Assembly (NCBI RefSeq): GCF_000166135.1
Contig: NC_014666.1
Location: 8,370,001 to 8,434,000 of the forward strand
DNA length: 64,000 nt
Direction: 5' to 3'
DNA from: Pseudofrankia inefficax
GTDB lineage: Bacteria; Actinomycetota; Actinomycetes; Frankiales; Frankiaceae
Shown: in pieces, positions 24,672-35,210 of the stretch
How positions within the stretch are numbered: position 1 is the first letter of the stretch
How the letters are laid out: each line of letters opens with the position of its first letter
Made by a program: the position numbers and the translations under genes
Notes under the pieces: generated by a model
The model's input: only the letters and a program-made list of their open reading frames with translations
Told to the model about the DNA's origin: nothing
Database searches by the model: none

Positions 24672-24992
24672 GTCGCTGGCGCCTCCTTCGGCCGTCACCG
24701 GCGCGGGCATGGGGGCCCTCCCCCCAGTGGTCCGGCCGAACGGTCCTAGCCGACGCACGCTCCGTCGGACCGGGTCGACAGTCTGCCATCCGCCCCTTAC
24801 AGAATGCAATACCTCCTATGTCGGCGGCAGGTTCTGGCCGGAGACGGACATCGGAGCTCCTCGATCCGCGAACTCGGAATGACGATCTCGGCCCGCGGGG
24901 GCCAGCCCCACCCCGGTGGTCGTCCGCGAAGGGACGAGTGGCAGCGTGGAGTGCGCGGCCACGCGGAGCCGTCACGTCAGGAGCTGGACCAG
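24672..24992. other. Divergent promoter region
   Basis: The region separates a minus-strand and a plus-strand gene. An AT-richer stretch near 24800-24830 (CAGAATGCAATACCTCC) probably holds promoter elements. No gene is supported. Confidence 0.4.
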
Positions 24993-25493
24993 ATGATCAT
25001 CAGTTCGCACGTCGGGGCGGGCGCCTTCGTCGGCATGGCCGTCCGCCGGCCGGGAGCGGCGCTCGCCGCCGGCTTCCTGTCGCACCTCGTGATGGACGCG
25101 CTGCCGCACTGGGGCCTCGGGCCGAACACCGAGGACGAGTGGATGCCGATCGCGAAGGTGGACGGCATCGCGGGGCTGTCCGCGATGGCGCTGCTCACGG
25201 CGTCGGCGCCGGCCGAGGTCCGGCTGGCCGTGCTGGCCGGGATGACCGGCGCCTGCCTGCCGGACACGGACAAGGTCGGCCGGTTCTTCTTCGGCCAGAG
25301 CCCGTGGCCGGCCAAGTTCGACCGGTTCCACGAGCTGATCCAGAACGAGGCCCGTCACCGTCTGCCCCGCGAGGTCGTCACCGCCGCGGCGCTGACCGCC
25401 CTCGGCACGGCGGCCCTGCGGGCCTGGAAGGCGCGTGCCGCGCGGCTGGCGCCCAGCGAGCTGGAGCCCACCGAGGCGCTGGCCACGGCCTGA
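24993..25493 (+). CDS. Membrane-associated metal-dependent hydrolase-like protein
   Basis: The 166-residue product begins MIISSHVGAGAFVGMAVRRP and carries FLSHLVMDALPHWG, the H-x3-D-x3-H arrangement seen in the YdjM/DUF457 type of predicted membrane hydrolases. Two to three hydrophobic stretches follow. A second polar motif, DTDKVGRFFF, may contribute ligands. A CAGGAG lies upstream of the ATG. The substrate is unknown. Confidence 0.6.
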   Translation: MIISSHVGAGAFVGMAVRRPGAALAAGFLSHLVMDALPHWGLGPNTEDEWMPIAKVDGIAGLSAMALLTASAPAEVRLAVLAGMTGACLPDTDKVGRFFFGQSPWPAKFDRFHELIQNEARHRLPREVVTAAALTALGTAALRAWKARAARLAPSELEPTEALATA

Positions 25494-25500
25494 CCGCCGG

Positions 25501-26547
25501 TCAGCTGGCCGGATCGGGGAAGAGAACGGCGGCGCCGGTGACCCGGTCGGCCGCGAGGTCGGTCAGCGCCTGGTCGGCGGCCGCCAGCGGGTAGGCCGCG
25601 ACCGTGACCGCCAGTCGGTGCCGGGCCGCGATCTCGAGGAACTCCCGGCCGTCGGCCCTGGTGTTGGCCGTCGTGCTGCGCACCGAGCGCTCCTGGAACA
25701 GCTGCCGCTGATAGTTGAGCGTCGGGACGTCCGAGAGGTGGATCCCGGCGATGGAGAGCGTTCCGCCCCGGTCGAGCGCCTCCAGCGCGACCGGCACCAG
25801 CTCCCCCACCGGGGCGAACAGCACGGCCGCGTCCAGTGGCTCCGGCGGGGCGTCGTAGGCGCCGGTCACCGACGCGGCGCCCAGCTCGGTCGCGAGCCGC
25901 TGGGCGTCCGCGGACCGGGTCATCACATGCACGGTCGCGCCCTCGGCGAGCGCCACCTGCGCGGCGAGGTGAGCGGACGCGCCGAAGCCGTAGATCCCCA
26001 GCCTGCCGCCCGGCGGCAACTGGGCCCGGCGAAGCGCGCGGTAGCCGACGATCCCGGCGCACAGCAGCGGGGCCAACTCGCCGTCGCCGTAGCCGCTGGG
26101 CAACCGGTAGGCGTAGCCGGCGCTCACGACGGCGTACTCGGCGTAACCACCATCGACGTCCCACCCGGTGTAGGTGGACGCCGGGCAGAGATTCTCGTGG
26201 CCCCGACGGCAGTACCGGCAGCTCCCATCGGTCCCGGCCAGCCAGGCGATGCCGAGCCGGCCGTCCGGGCCGAGGCCGGGCCACAGCGCTGCCGCGTCCA
26301 CCCCCGGCCCGACGGCGTCGAGCCGGCCGACGACCTCGTGCCCCGGGATCGTGAACGGCCGGTGCGGCGCCAGATCCCCCTCGGCCAGATGCAGGTCGGT
26401 CCGGCACACCCCGCAGGCCAACACCCGCACCCGCACCTGGCCCGGCCCCGGCTCGGGCACAGGCACCTCAACCCGCCGCAGCGGCCCGCCCGCCGCCGGC
26501 CCCGGAGCCGCCACCTGCCACCCGCTCATCACGGGCCCCGCCGTCAT
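25501..26547 (-). CDS. Zinc-dependent alcohol dehydrogenase
   Basis: The 348-residue medium-chain dehydrogenase has the catalytic zinc ligands in CGVCRTDLH and GHE ([18 protein letters not shown]), a structural-zinc loop with spaced cysteines ([12 protein letters not shown]) and a Rossmann motif GIYGFGASA for NAD(P). It resembles AdhA-type broad-specificity alcohol dehydrogenases. The ATG at 26547 follows GAAGG; an upstream ATG would add 7 residues. It is convergent with the gene ending at 25493. Confidence 0.9.
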   Translation of the reverse strand: MTAGPVMSGWQVAAPGPAAGGPLRRVEVPVPEPGPGQVRVRVLACGVCRTDLHLAEGDLAPHRPFTIPGHEVVGRLDAVGPGVDAAALWPGLGPDGRLGIAWLAGTDGSCRYCRRGHENLCPASTYTGWDVDGGYAEYAVVSAGYAYRLPSGYGDGELAPLLCAGIVGYRALRRAQLPPGGRLGIYGFGASAHLAAQVALAEGATVHVMTRSADAQRLATELGAASVTGAYDAPPEPLDAAVLFAPVGELVPVALEALDRGGTLSIAGIHLSDVPTLNYQRQLFQERSVRSTTANTRADGREFLEIAARHRLAVTVAAYPLAAADQALTDLAADRVTGAAVLFPDPAS

Positions 26548-26573
26548 GCCTTCAGGCTCCCACCACAAGCAAA

Positions 26574-26601
26574 GGGGTGCCCGCCATCAGGCAGACACCC
26601 C
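26574..26601 (-). terminator. Stem-loop terminator of terD
   Basis: Arms GGGGTGCCCGCC and GGCAGACACCCC pair at 10 of 12 positions around ATCA. It lies 24 bases past the terD stop. Confidence 0.6.
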
Positions 26602-26624
26602 CGCTCAGAAAGACCTTCGTGGTG

Positions 26625-27209
26625 CTAGACGTTCACGCCGTAGTCGCGGGCGAGGCCGGCGAGGTCGTTGTGGCCCTGGCCGACGGCCCGGAACTTCCAC
26701 TCGGCGCCGTTGCGGTAGACCTCGCCGAAGATGACGACGGTCTCGGTCGAGTAGTCCTCGGACAGGTCGTAACGGACCAGCTCGGTGCCGGTCTGGTCGG
26801 CGACCCGGATGTAGGCGTTGCGGACCTGGCCGAAGTTCTGGGCCCGGTTCACGGCGTCGTAGATGGACACCGGAATCACAATCTTGGTGATGTCCGCCGG
26901 AACGCTGCCCAGGGTGATGACGATCGACTCGTCGTCGCCCTCGCCCTCGCCGGTCCGGTTGTCGCCGGACAGCACGATCGCGTCCTCCGGCGACTTCAGG
27001 TTGTTGAAGAAGATGAAGTGCCCGTCGGAGAACACCTTGTCGCTCGCGTTGACGCCGATCGCCGAGGCGTCGAGGTCGAACTCGGTTCCGGTGGTCGTGC
27101 GGGCATCCCAGCCCAGACCGACGGTCAGCGAGGTGAGTGCCCCGGTGCCGGCCTCCGCCGCGGTCTTCGTCAGGCTGACGTTGCCGCCCTTGGCGAGACT
27201 GATGGCCAT
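26625..27209 (-). CDS. TerD-family protein
   Basis: The 194-residue product is a full TerD domain: MAISLAKGGNVSLTK, GLGWDARTTTG, the calcium-binding FDLDASAIGV, then FFNNLKSPEDAIVLSGDN, the acidic GEGEGDDESI loop and FGEVYRNGAEWKFRAVGQG. TerD proteins bind Ca2+ and appear in tellurite/phage/stress response clusters; single copies are common in actinobacteria. The ATG follows a purine-rich GGAAGGA. Confidence 0.93.
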   Translation of the reverse strand: MAISLAKGGNVSLTKTAAEAGTGALTSLTVGLGWDARTTTGTEFDLDASAIGVNASDKVFSDGHFIFFNNLKSPEDAIVLSGDNRTGEGEGDDESIVITLGSVPADITKIVIPVSIYDAVNRAQNFGQVRNAYIRVADQTGTELVRYDLSEDYSTETVVIFGEVYRNGAEWKFRAVGQGHNDLAGLARDYGVNV

Positions 27210-27265
27210 GTTGACGTCCTTCCTGGCCGATCCCCACAAACGTCGCCGGCCATGACGAGAAGCAG

Positions 27266-27295
27266 CTACTGGGCAGTAGATGAGTACTAGGCAGT
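27266..27295 (-). promoter_or_regulatory. Palindromic operator-like site upstream of terD
   Basis: CTACTGGGCAGTAG (27266-27279) is a perfect 6-bp palindrome, followed after four bases by the partial copy TACTAGGCAGTG. It lies 57 bases upstream of the terD start. Confidence 0.4.
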
Positions 27296-27607
27296 GGCGA
27301 ACACTCTGGCACAGGCGGTCGGGCGACCCGTGTGCTCGTCGCCCGCCAGACACGCGCCGCCAGGCCGCCTGGGCCGTCTCAACCCAGAACCGCGAGATAT
27401 CACGAAAGCAGCCAAACGCAACCGTACCGAAAGAGCAACGAAACATCTCCCATGGCCCACCGACACGCCGCATCCCGTTCCGACTCCGCGCCCAGGGCGG
27501 TCGGCCACCGGCCCGAGCGGATCAGTCGGCACCAATGACGGATGTCATCCCGAGGTCGTGACGGTCATGACTGACCTTGGTACGGGTCGAAACGGCACTC
27601 TGCTGAC
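27296..27607. other. Divergent intergenic region
   Basis: Less GC-rich than its surroundings and without a supported gene. It should carry the promoter of the ABC exporter operon; no clear -10 box was identified. Confidence 0.4.
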
Positions 27608-28645
27608 ATGCCCAGCGACCACCTGTCACCACAGCCCGACCGCCGCCGGCGGGCCCCGTCCGCCACGACCTTGACCGCCGCGCCCGCACCGATCGCCCTG
27701 AGCGGCGTGCGGCGCAGCTACGGCGCCACGAAGGCGGTGGACGGCGTCAGCCTGACGGTCCCGGCCGGCCAGGTCATCGCCCTCCTCGGGCCGAACGGCG
27801 CCGGCAAGTCCACCACGATCGACATGCTGCTCGGCCTGACCCGCCCGGACGCCGGCACGGTCAGCCTCTTCGGGCGCTCGCCCCGGCAGGCCTGCGCGGA
27901 CGGCCTCGTCGCGGCGATGCTGCAGAACGGCGGCCTGCTGCCGTTCGTCACCGTCCGGACGATGCTCGACGCGCTGCGCGGGCTGTACCCCCGCCCGCTG
28001 ACCGTCGCCGAGGCACTGCGCCGGGCCGGCGCGACCGAGCTCGCCGAGTCGCGTACCGAGAAACTGTCCGGCGGCCAGCGCCAGCGGGTGCGGTTCGCCG
28101 TCGCGCTGCTGCCCGACCCGGCCCTCCTGGTGCTCGACGAGCCGACCGCCGCGATGGACGTCTCGGCTCGCCAGGCGTTCTGGGCCTCGACACGGGCCTG
28201 GGCCGCCGAGGGGCGCACGGTGCTGTTCGCGACGCACTACCTGGCCGAGGCGGATGACTTCGCCGACCGGATCGTGCTGCTGCGCTCCGGCCGGGTCGTC
28301 GCCGACGGGCCGACGACCGAGGTCAAGGCGCTGGTCGGCGGCCGGACGATCCGGGCCACCCTGCCAGGCGTCGACGACGGCGGGATCGCCACGCTCGGCG
28401 GCCTGCCGGGCGTCACCCGGGCCGCCCGCCGCGGCGACACGATCGAGCTGCGCTGTTCCGACAGTGACGTGGCCCTGCGGGCGCTGCTCGACGCGGCCCC
28501 CACGGTCCGCGACCTGGAGATCTCCGGCGCCGGCCTGGAGGACGCGTTCCTCGCCCTGACCTCTGACCAGCCGACGGCGCTGCCCACCCCCGCTTCACCG
28601 ACCGGCGCGGACACCGACGCCGCCGCGAAGGAGACCGCCCGATGA
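27608..28645 (+). CDS. ABC exporter ATP-binding protein
   Basis: The 345-residue protein has Walker A LLGPNGAGKST (about 60), signature LSGGQRQRVRFA (about 155), Walker B LLVLDEPTAAMDV and the H-loop ATHYLAEAD, in the DrrA/CcmA subgroup of multidrug/ABC-2 exporters. The C-terminal 100 residues form the subgroup-specific domain. It overlaps the permease start (ATGA). With the two-component system downstream it probably forms a drug- or envelope-stress-responsive exporter. Confidence 0.93.
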   Translation: MPSDHLSPQPDRRRRAPSATTLTAAPAPIALSGVRRSYGATKAVDGVSLTVPAGQVIALLGPNGAGKSTTIDMLLGLTRPDAGTVSLFGRSPRQACADGLVAAMLQNGGLLPFVTVRTMLDALRGLYPRPLTVAEALRRAGATELAESRTEKLSGGQRQRVRFAVALLPDPALLVLDEPTAAMDVSARQAFWASTRAWAAEGRTVLFATHYLAEADDFADRIVLLRSGRVVADGPTTEVKALVGGRTIRATLPGVDDGGIATLGGLPGVTRAARRGDTIELRCSDSDVALRALLDAAPTVRDLEISGAGLEDAFLALTSDQPTALPTPASPTGADTDAAAKETAR

Positions 28646-29388
28646 ACGGCGCGCTGCTGATCGCCCGCTACACCCGGTTCGAGATGGGCCGCATCCTGCG
28701 CAACCCCCGGTTCCTCATCTTCAGCATGGCCCTACCGGTGATCATGTTCGCCGCGTTCACGGCGACGGACCCGACCGACACGCTCGGCCCGATCACCGTC
28801 GGGCCCTACATCATGATCAGCATGGCCAGCTTCGGCGCCATGATGGCCGTCGTCGCCATCGGCACCCGGATCGCGCTGGAGCGGGCCGGCGGCTGGAGCC
28901 GCCAGCTGCGGCTGACCGCGCTCACCGGCCCGCAGTACCTGGTCTGCAAGGTGCTCGGCGGCTTCACCCTCGCGCTGCCCGCGCTGATCGCGGTGTTCAT
29001 CGAGGCGGTCGTCCTCGGCCGGGCGCACCTCTCGGTCGGCACGTACGTCGAGGCCGGGATCTGGGTGATGATCGGCATGGTGCCGCTCGCGGCACTCGGC
29101 ATCCTGCTCGGCTACCTGGTCCGGGCCGACAACGCGGGCCAGCTCATCGGCGGCATGACCTCGCTGATGGCGTTGGCCGGCGGCATCTGGGTGCCGGTGG
29201 AGCAGTTCCCGCGCTGGCTCGCCGACGTCGTCAAGATGCTGCCGATCTACTGGTCGGCGGACGCCGGCCGGGCCGTCATCGCCGGCTCCTGGATCGGCTG
29301 GCACGGGCTGCTGGTGCTGGCTCTCTGGACCGCGCTGCTGAGCCGGCTGGCGGTCCGCTTCTACTCCCGCGACCAGCTGCGCGCCTAG
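28642..29388 (+). CDS. ABC-2 type permease
   Basis: The 248-residue protein has six predicted membrane segments and the N-terminal amphipathic ARYTRFEMGRILRNPRFLIF typical of ABC-2 permeases. It pairs with the ATPase encoded just upstream. The stop TAG is part of TAGTCT, a possible -10 box for the next gene. Confidence 0.9.
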   Translation: MNGALLIARYTRFEMGRILRNPRFLIFSMALPVIMFAAFTATDPTDTLGPITVGPYIMISMASFGAMMAVVAIGTRIALERAGGWSRQLRLTALTGPQYLVCKVLGGFTLALPALIAVFIEAVVLGRAHLSVGTYVEAGIWVMIGMVPLAALGILLGYLVRADNAGQLIGGMTSLMALAGGIWVPVEQFPRWLADVVKMLPIYWSADAGRAVIAGSWIGWHGLLVLALWTALLSRLAVRFYSRDQLRA

Positions 29389-29399
29389 TCTGGAACCCG

Positions 29400-30731
29400 A
29401 TGGTGGCGACGACGATGACAACGAACGAGAGCACGCAGGACGAGAGCACACAGAACGAGAGCACGCAGGACAGCCCCGACGGGCTGGCCCGGTTCCGCAA
29501 GTACATGTTCGAGCCGATCCGGGGCGAGAACGCGCTCGGCCGCCAGGCCGGCATCACCCGCTGGCGGCGCACCGCCGGGATCTGGCTGGTCTACCTCTGG
29601 TACGCGGCGGCCGACCTGGTCGGCGACAGTCCGCGGCGCATCGTGCTCGGGACCCTGCTGCTCGCCGCGTTCTGCTGGCTGTACATCGTCCCGTTGCCTC
29701 GCGGCATGTTCTCGGGGCCGCTCAAGGACCGGGTGACGGTGCTGGTCGGCGGCCCACTCATCGCCGTGCTGTACCTGACCCTCGTCGGGCGCGGCGGGCT
29801 GGTCTTCCCGACCTTCCTTTCGGTCGCCTTCGCGCTGCTGCTCGTCCCCGCGGTGAGCCTGCCGATCATCGCGACGATGGCCGCCACGGTGATCTGGCTG
29901 CCGCAGTTCATCCCGTCCTGGCACGTGCACGGACCGCAGTGGTCGACGGCCGCCCCCATCGCCCTCGTGGTCTTCGCGCTCTACGCCATGCGGGCCGGCG
30001 CCCGCAACCAGATCGAGCTGCACCGGGCCCGTCAGGAGATCGAGCGGCTGGCCCAGGAGCAGGAGCGGCTGCGGATCAGCCGTGACCTGCACGACCTGCT
30101 CGGCCACGCGCTGACGACGATCACCGTCAAGGCCGAGCTCGCGTCCCGGCTCGCGACCCGCGACCCGGAGCGGGCGGCGGCTGAGATGGCCGAGGTCGCG
30201 GCGCTCGGCCGAGAGGGACTGGCGGACGTGCGCGCGACGGTCGCCGGCTACCGAAGCGTCAGCCTGGTCACGGAGCTCGCGACCGCCCGCGAGGTGCTGT
30301 CCGCCGCGGGCATCCGGGCCGAGCTGCCGGCCGCCGTCGAGGACGTCCCGGTCGAGCTGCGCGAGCTGTTCGGCTGGGTGCTGCGCGAGGCGGTGACGAA
30401 CGTGGTCCGGCACAGCGGGGCGTCGTCCGTCCGGGTACTCGTCACGAAACGGTCGATCGAGATCGTCGACGACGGGACCGGCGGCCCGGCCGGCGACGGC
30501 GAGCCGGCGCACTCCCGCTGGCGACCGGGAGCGACGACGCGGCCCGGTGCCGGCGGTGGCAACGGGCTCGTGGGCCTCGCCGAACGGGTCGCGGCTGCCG
30601 GCGGCCGGTTGGAGGCCGGCCCGGCCCACTCGCCTCGAACCGGCGACGAAGCCCTCGCGCCGTCGCGCAGGCCGGGCCCGGCGCCTGCCTCGGGTCTCGG
30701 CTTCCGGTTGCGGGCGGCCGTCCCGGCCTAG
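29400..30731 (+). CDS. Sensor histidine kinase (NarL/DesK type)
   Basis: The 443-residue protein has about five membrane segments (60-205), a dimerisation region with the phospho-acceptor His in RDLHDLLGHALTTI (about 236) and an HATPase domain with REAVTNVVRHSGA and GNGLVGLAERV. The N-terminus carries a triple five-residue repeat (NESTQ, DESTQ, NESTQ). It phosphorylates the LuxR-type regulator encoded next and probably senses membrane stress or the exporter substrate, as DesK/LiaS-like systems do. Confidence 0.92.
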   Translation: MVATTMTTNESTQDESTQNESTQDSPDGLARFRKYMFEPIRGENALGRQAGITRWRRTAGIWLVYLWYAAADLVGDSPRRIVLGTLLLAAFCWLYIVPLPRGMFSGPLKDRVTVLVGGPLIAVLYLTLVGRGGLVFPTFLSVAFALLLVPAVSLPIIATMAATVIWLPQFIPSWHVHGPQWSTAAPIALVVFALYAMRAGARNQIELHRARQEIERLAQEQERLRISRDLHDLLGHALTTITVKAELASRLATRDPERAAAEMAEVAALGREGLADVRATVAGYRSVSLVTELATAREVLSAAGIRAELPAAVEDVPVELRELFGWVLREAVTNVVRHSGASSVRVLVTKRSIEIVDDGTGGPAGDGEPAHSRWRPGATTRPGAGGGNGLVGLAERVAAAGGRLEAGPAHSPRTGDEALAPSRRPGPAPASGLGFRLRAAVPA

Positions 30732-30762
30732 CCACGCACCGGGCCGGTGGGATCATGGCCGG

Positions 30763-31374
30763 GTGCCGTCGATCCGTGTGCTGCTCGCCGACGATCAGCA
30801 TCTCGTGCGTGGGGCGCTTGCCGCGTTGCTGTCCCTGGAGGACGACATCGAGGTCGTCGGCCAGGTCAGCCGGGGCGACGAGGTGGTCGCGGCGGTCGTG
30901 ACGGCCACGCCCGACGTGGTGCTGATGGACGTCGAGATGCCCGGGATCGACGGGCTGGCCGCGGCGGCGGCGGTCCAGGCCACCCGTCCGGCGACGAAGG
31001 TGCTCATCCTCACCACCTTCGGCCGCGCCGGCTACCTGCGCCGGGCGATGGAGGCGGGAGCGCTCGGCTTCGTCGTCAAGGACGCCCCGGCCGACGCGCT
31101 CGCGGACGCCGTCCGTCGGGTCTCCCGCGGCGAGCGCGTCGTCGACCCGACCCTGGCCGCGAGCACCCTGGCCAGCGGGCCGAGCCCACTCACCGGCCGG
31201 GAGCGCGACGTCCTGGTCGCCGCCCGGGACGGCGCCACCGTCGCCGACATCGCCGGGCGCCTGTTCCTGTCCGAGGGCACCGTGCGCAACTACCTCTCCG
31301 CCGCCATCGCCAAGACCGGCGCCCGCAACCGCCTGGAAGCCCTGCGCACAGCGGAGGAGTCCGGCTGGCTGTAA
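30763..31374 (+). CDS. LuxR/NarL-type response regulator
   Basis: The 203-residue protein has a receiver domain (VLLADDQHLVRGAL, phospho-Asp in VVLMDVEMPG near residue 53) and a C-terminal helix-turn-helix (LTGRERDVLVAARDGATVAD, then LFLSEGTVRNYLSA). It starts at GTG 30763, 31 bases after the kinase. It likely controls the ABC exporter operon. Confidence 0.93.
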   Translation: MPSIRVLLADDQHLVRGALAALLSLEDDIEVVGQVSRGDEVVAAVVTATPDVVLMDVEMPGIDGLAAAAAVQATRPATKVLILTTFGRAGYLRRAMEAGALGFVVKDAPADALADAVRRVSRGERVVDPTLAASTLASGPSPLTGRERDVLVAARDGATVADIAGRLFLSEGTVRNYLSAAIAKTGARNRLEALRTAEESGWL

Positions 31375-31630
31375 GGCGATCGGCCGGAACCGGGCGCGGA
31401 GCGCCCTTCGCGGACCTCCCAGATCGACTTCGTCGATCCGGCAGGAACCCCGGCTCCGCCTGTCGGGTGCTGAGCGCCCTCCCGGCCCCTGATGTCTCGA
31501 GGCGTGGATGTCGAGGGCTGCGCCATCAGTGGTCGGAATCTTGGCTAGGTTGCGCTGTGACGTGGACGCCGCCCGCGTGCGGGCCCAATAACGAATCGGC
31601 TCCTGGGCCCTGGCTCGGTAGCCTGTGAGC
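31375..31630 (+). promoter_or_regulatory. Upstream region of aspartokinase
   Basis: A TAGCCT at 31619-31624 sits 6 bases before the ATG at 31631, suggesting a leaderless transcript. A GATCGACTTCGTCGATC palindrome near 31430 may end the upstream transcript. No gene or riboswitch is seen. Confidence 0.45.
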
Positions 31631-32899
<1,269 letters not shown>

Positions 32900-32961
32900 C
32901 CCGCCGCTCGACCCGCACGACACCGTCCCCGAGGCGGTGGTTATGGAGAGGAACTTCGGCC

Positions 32962-34107
32962 GTGGCCGACCATCCGCATGTCCCCAATGACCCGTCGCGG
33001 CCGGCCGGTGGCCAGGCCGCCGCTGCCCAGTCCGCCGCCGCTTCCGCGCCGGGCCGACCCACCCTCGCCATCGTCGGCGCGACCGGCGCCGTCGGCACGG
33101 TCATGCTGTCGTTGCTCGACGAGCGCCCGGACGTCTGGGGCGAGATCCGGCTGATCGCGTCGGCCCGCTCGGCCGGCCGGACACTGCGCGTACGTGGCGA
33201 GGACGTCGTCGTCCAGGCGCTCGCGCCGGAGGTGTTCGACGGCGTCGACATCGCCATGTTCGACGTGCCGGACGAGATCTCCGCGATCTGGGCACCGGTC
33301 GCCGCCGAGCACGGCGCGATCGCCGTGGACAACTCGGGCGCGTTCCGGCTGGACCCGGACGTCCCGCTGGTCGTCCCCGAGGTGAACCCGGACGCGCTGG
33401 CCGACATCCCGCGCGGCATCATCGCGAACCCCAACTGCACGACGCTGTCGATGATCGTCGCGGTCGGCGCGCTGCACCGCGAGTTCGGCCTCGAGTCGTT
33501 GTTCGCCACGTCCTACCAGGCGGCGAGCGGCGCCGGGCAGGTCGGCATCGACACCCTGTACGACCAGTTGGCCGCGGTCGGCGGACGCCGCGACCTCGGA
33601 CAGACCGCGGGCGACGTGCGCAAGACGATCGGCGACGACGGCTTCGGGCCGTTCCCAGCGCCGCTCGCGCTCAACGTGGTGCCCTGGGCCGGCTCGCTGA
33701 AGGACGGCGGCTGGTCGAGCGAGGAACTAAAGATCCGCAACGAGTCCCGCAAGATCCTTGGGCTGCCGTCGCTGCGGATCTCGGCGACCTGCGTGCGGGT
33801 CCCGGTCATCACGACGCACGCCGTCGCGGTGCACGCACGGTTCGGCCGGCCCGTGACCGGGGCCGAGGCCCGCGCGGTGCTGACCAACGCGCCGGGGGTG
33901 GCGGTCCTGGACGACCCGGCGAACGGCGAGTTCCCGACGCCGGCTGACGTCGTCGGCACCGACCCGACCTGGGTCGGGCGGATCCGCCAGTCCCCGGACG
34001 ACCCGCACGAGGTGGCACTTTTTGTTTGCGGCGACAACCTTCGCAAGGGCGCCGCACTGAACACGTTGCAGATCGCCGAGACACTCGTCGCGCGCGGTCT
34101 GCGCTAG
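32962..34107 (+). CDS. asd: Aspartate-semialdehyde dehydrogenase
   Basis: The 381-residue enzyme has the NADP loop VGATGAVGTVML, the catalytic cysteine in NPNCTTLSMI and the active-site block CVRVPVITTHAVAVH. It reduces aspartyl phosphate to the semialdehyde, the second step of the aspartate pathway. About 30 extra Ala/Pro-rich residues precede the domain. The GTG start follows GGAGAGG. It is co-transcribed with ask. Confidence 0.95.
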   Translation: MADHPHVPNDPSRPAGGQAAAAQSAAASAPGRPTLAIVGATGAVGTVMLSLLDERPDVWGEIRLIASARSAGRTLRVRGEDVVVQALAPEVFDGVDIAMFDVPDEISAIWAPVAAEHGAIAVDNSGAFRLDPDVPLVVPEVNPDALADIPRGIIANPNCTTLSMIVAVGALHREFGLESLFATSYQAASGAGQVGIDTLYDQLAAVGGRRDLGQTAGDVRKTIGDDGFGPFPAPLALNVVPWAGSLKDGGWSSEELKIRNESRKILGLPSLRISATCVRVPVITTHAVAVHARFGRPVTGAEARAVLTNAPGVAVLDDPANGEFPTPADVVGTDPTWVGRIRQSPDDPHEVALFVCGDNLRKGAALNTLQIAETLVARGLR

Positions 34108-34419
34108 TCGATCTAAAAGAGTTCACCGAACAGTAGGCACAATACAAATACCGGCCGCGATCGCGGGAGCCTCGAACAAGCCAGGGATCGAACCCGGTTG
34201 CTCAATCGGCGATCAGTGAAACAGACGGCGGACGTCGGGCCCACGGCTGACTGCGTTAGCGGCAGCCGGGCGCTCGACATTCCGCGCGCCCGGCGATAGT
34301 CCGGTCCCGGCCCTGCCAGGGCGGCAGCACCGACAGAACAACGATCAACACCGCGTCGCCACGGCGGGCGTCGGGTCGTCGGGGAGCCAGCCTCGTCGAG
34401 GACGGAGAGAACGCAGGAC
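34108..34419. other. Convergent intergenic region
   Basis: No gene is supported. Near 34184-34200 the minus strand has a T-arm-like hairpin (CCGGGTTCGATCCCTGG) without the rest of a tRNA. Confidence 0.4.
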
Positions 34420-34464
34420 GGGCCACTCGGGAGCCGCTCGAAGAGCGGCCGGCCCGAGTGGCCC
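34420..34464 (-). terminator. Terminator of the cold-shock gene
   Basis: A perfect 12-bp outer stem (GGGCCACTCGGG with its complement) encloses a second inner hairpin. It lies 19 bases past the stop of the minus-strand gene. Confidence 0.8.
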
Positions 34465-34482
34465 GTGAGGTCTGCTGGTGGC

Positions 34483-34686
34483 TCAGATGGCGCGGACGCC
34501 GTCGGCCTGCGGCCCCTTCTGACCCTGGGTCACCTGGAACTCGACCCGCTGGCCCTCCTCGAGGGACTTGTAGCCGTCCATATCGATAGCGCTGTAGTGG
34601 ACGAAGACGTCGGAGCCGCCGCCATCCACGGAGATGAAGCCGAAGCCCTTCTCCGAGTTGAACCACTTGACCGTGCCCTGAGCCAC
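34483..34686 (-). CDS. Cold-shock protein CspA family
   Basis: The 67-residue protein is one cold-shock domain with RNP1 [10 protein letters not shown] and RNP2 VFVHYSAI. It binds single-stranded RNA/DNA as a chaperone. It starts at GTG 34686 after AGGGAG. The long upstream non-coding stretch is consistent with a structured 5' leader, common in csp genes. Confidence 0.95.
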   Translation of the reverse strand: MAQGTVKWFNSEKGFGFISVDGGGSDVFVHYSAIDMDGYKSLEEGQRVEFQVTQGQKGPQADGVRAI

Positions 34687-35192
34687 GTGCCGTTCTCCCT
34701 GCTGGTGCAGTCAGGGCCCGCACCGCGCGGACCCCGGGCCTAATGCCGGTGCCGCATTTCCATCACCGGCTCAGTTCCACAGCGTCCCGGTTGAGACACG
34801 GATCGAACTGCAGCCAGGCACGACGGTACACGGCGAGGGGCGCAGACGGGAGTCCTCGCGGTAACGAAGTCCACTTCATCCGGCGTTAACAGCGGGAGAC
34901 GCGCCCACGCATCGGTTGCCTATATCTCATCCGACCCAATCGGTCGAGACCGTCCCGCGGACATGCCGAAACGACACCGCTCGCCGCAAACCAGCCACAC
35001 TCCGAAAGGTGAGACAAGTCACGGACGATAGCCATCCATCACCCAATGCGCGCGAGAACTCGCGGCCCGTCGCGAGCCCTCGACGGCCAGGGCCAGCTCG
35101 GGCCGGGCCGGTCGGCCGGCTCCGGCGCCGCGGCCGGATGGCGCAACAGGCATCGGCCAGCCGGCCCGACGGTGCCAGCCGGGGCCAGGACC
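34687..35192. other. Region upstream of the cold-shock gene
   Basis: About 500 bases without a supported gene. The part next to the cold-shock gene probably forms its promoter and leader; the far part is very GC-rich with overlapping inverted repeats. A weak hairpin at 35193-35212 overlaps the stop of the CYTH-CHAD gene. Confidence 0.45.
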
Positions 35193-35210
35193 AACGCTGG
35201 CCAACCAGCG

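Noticed and set aside
34180-34215. tRNA-like fragment on the minus strand
   Set aside because: Only a T-arm-like hairpin is present; no acceptor, anticodon or D-arm could be paired.
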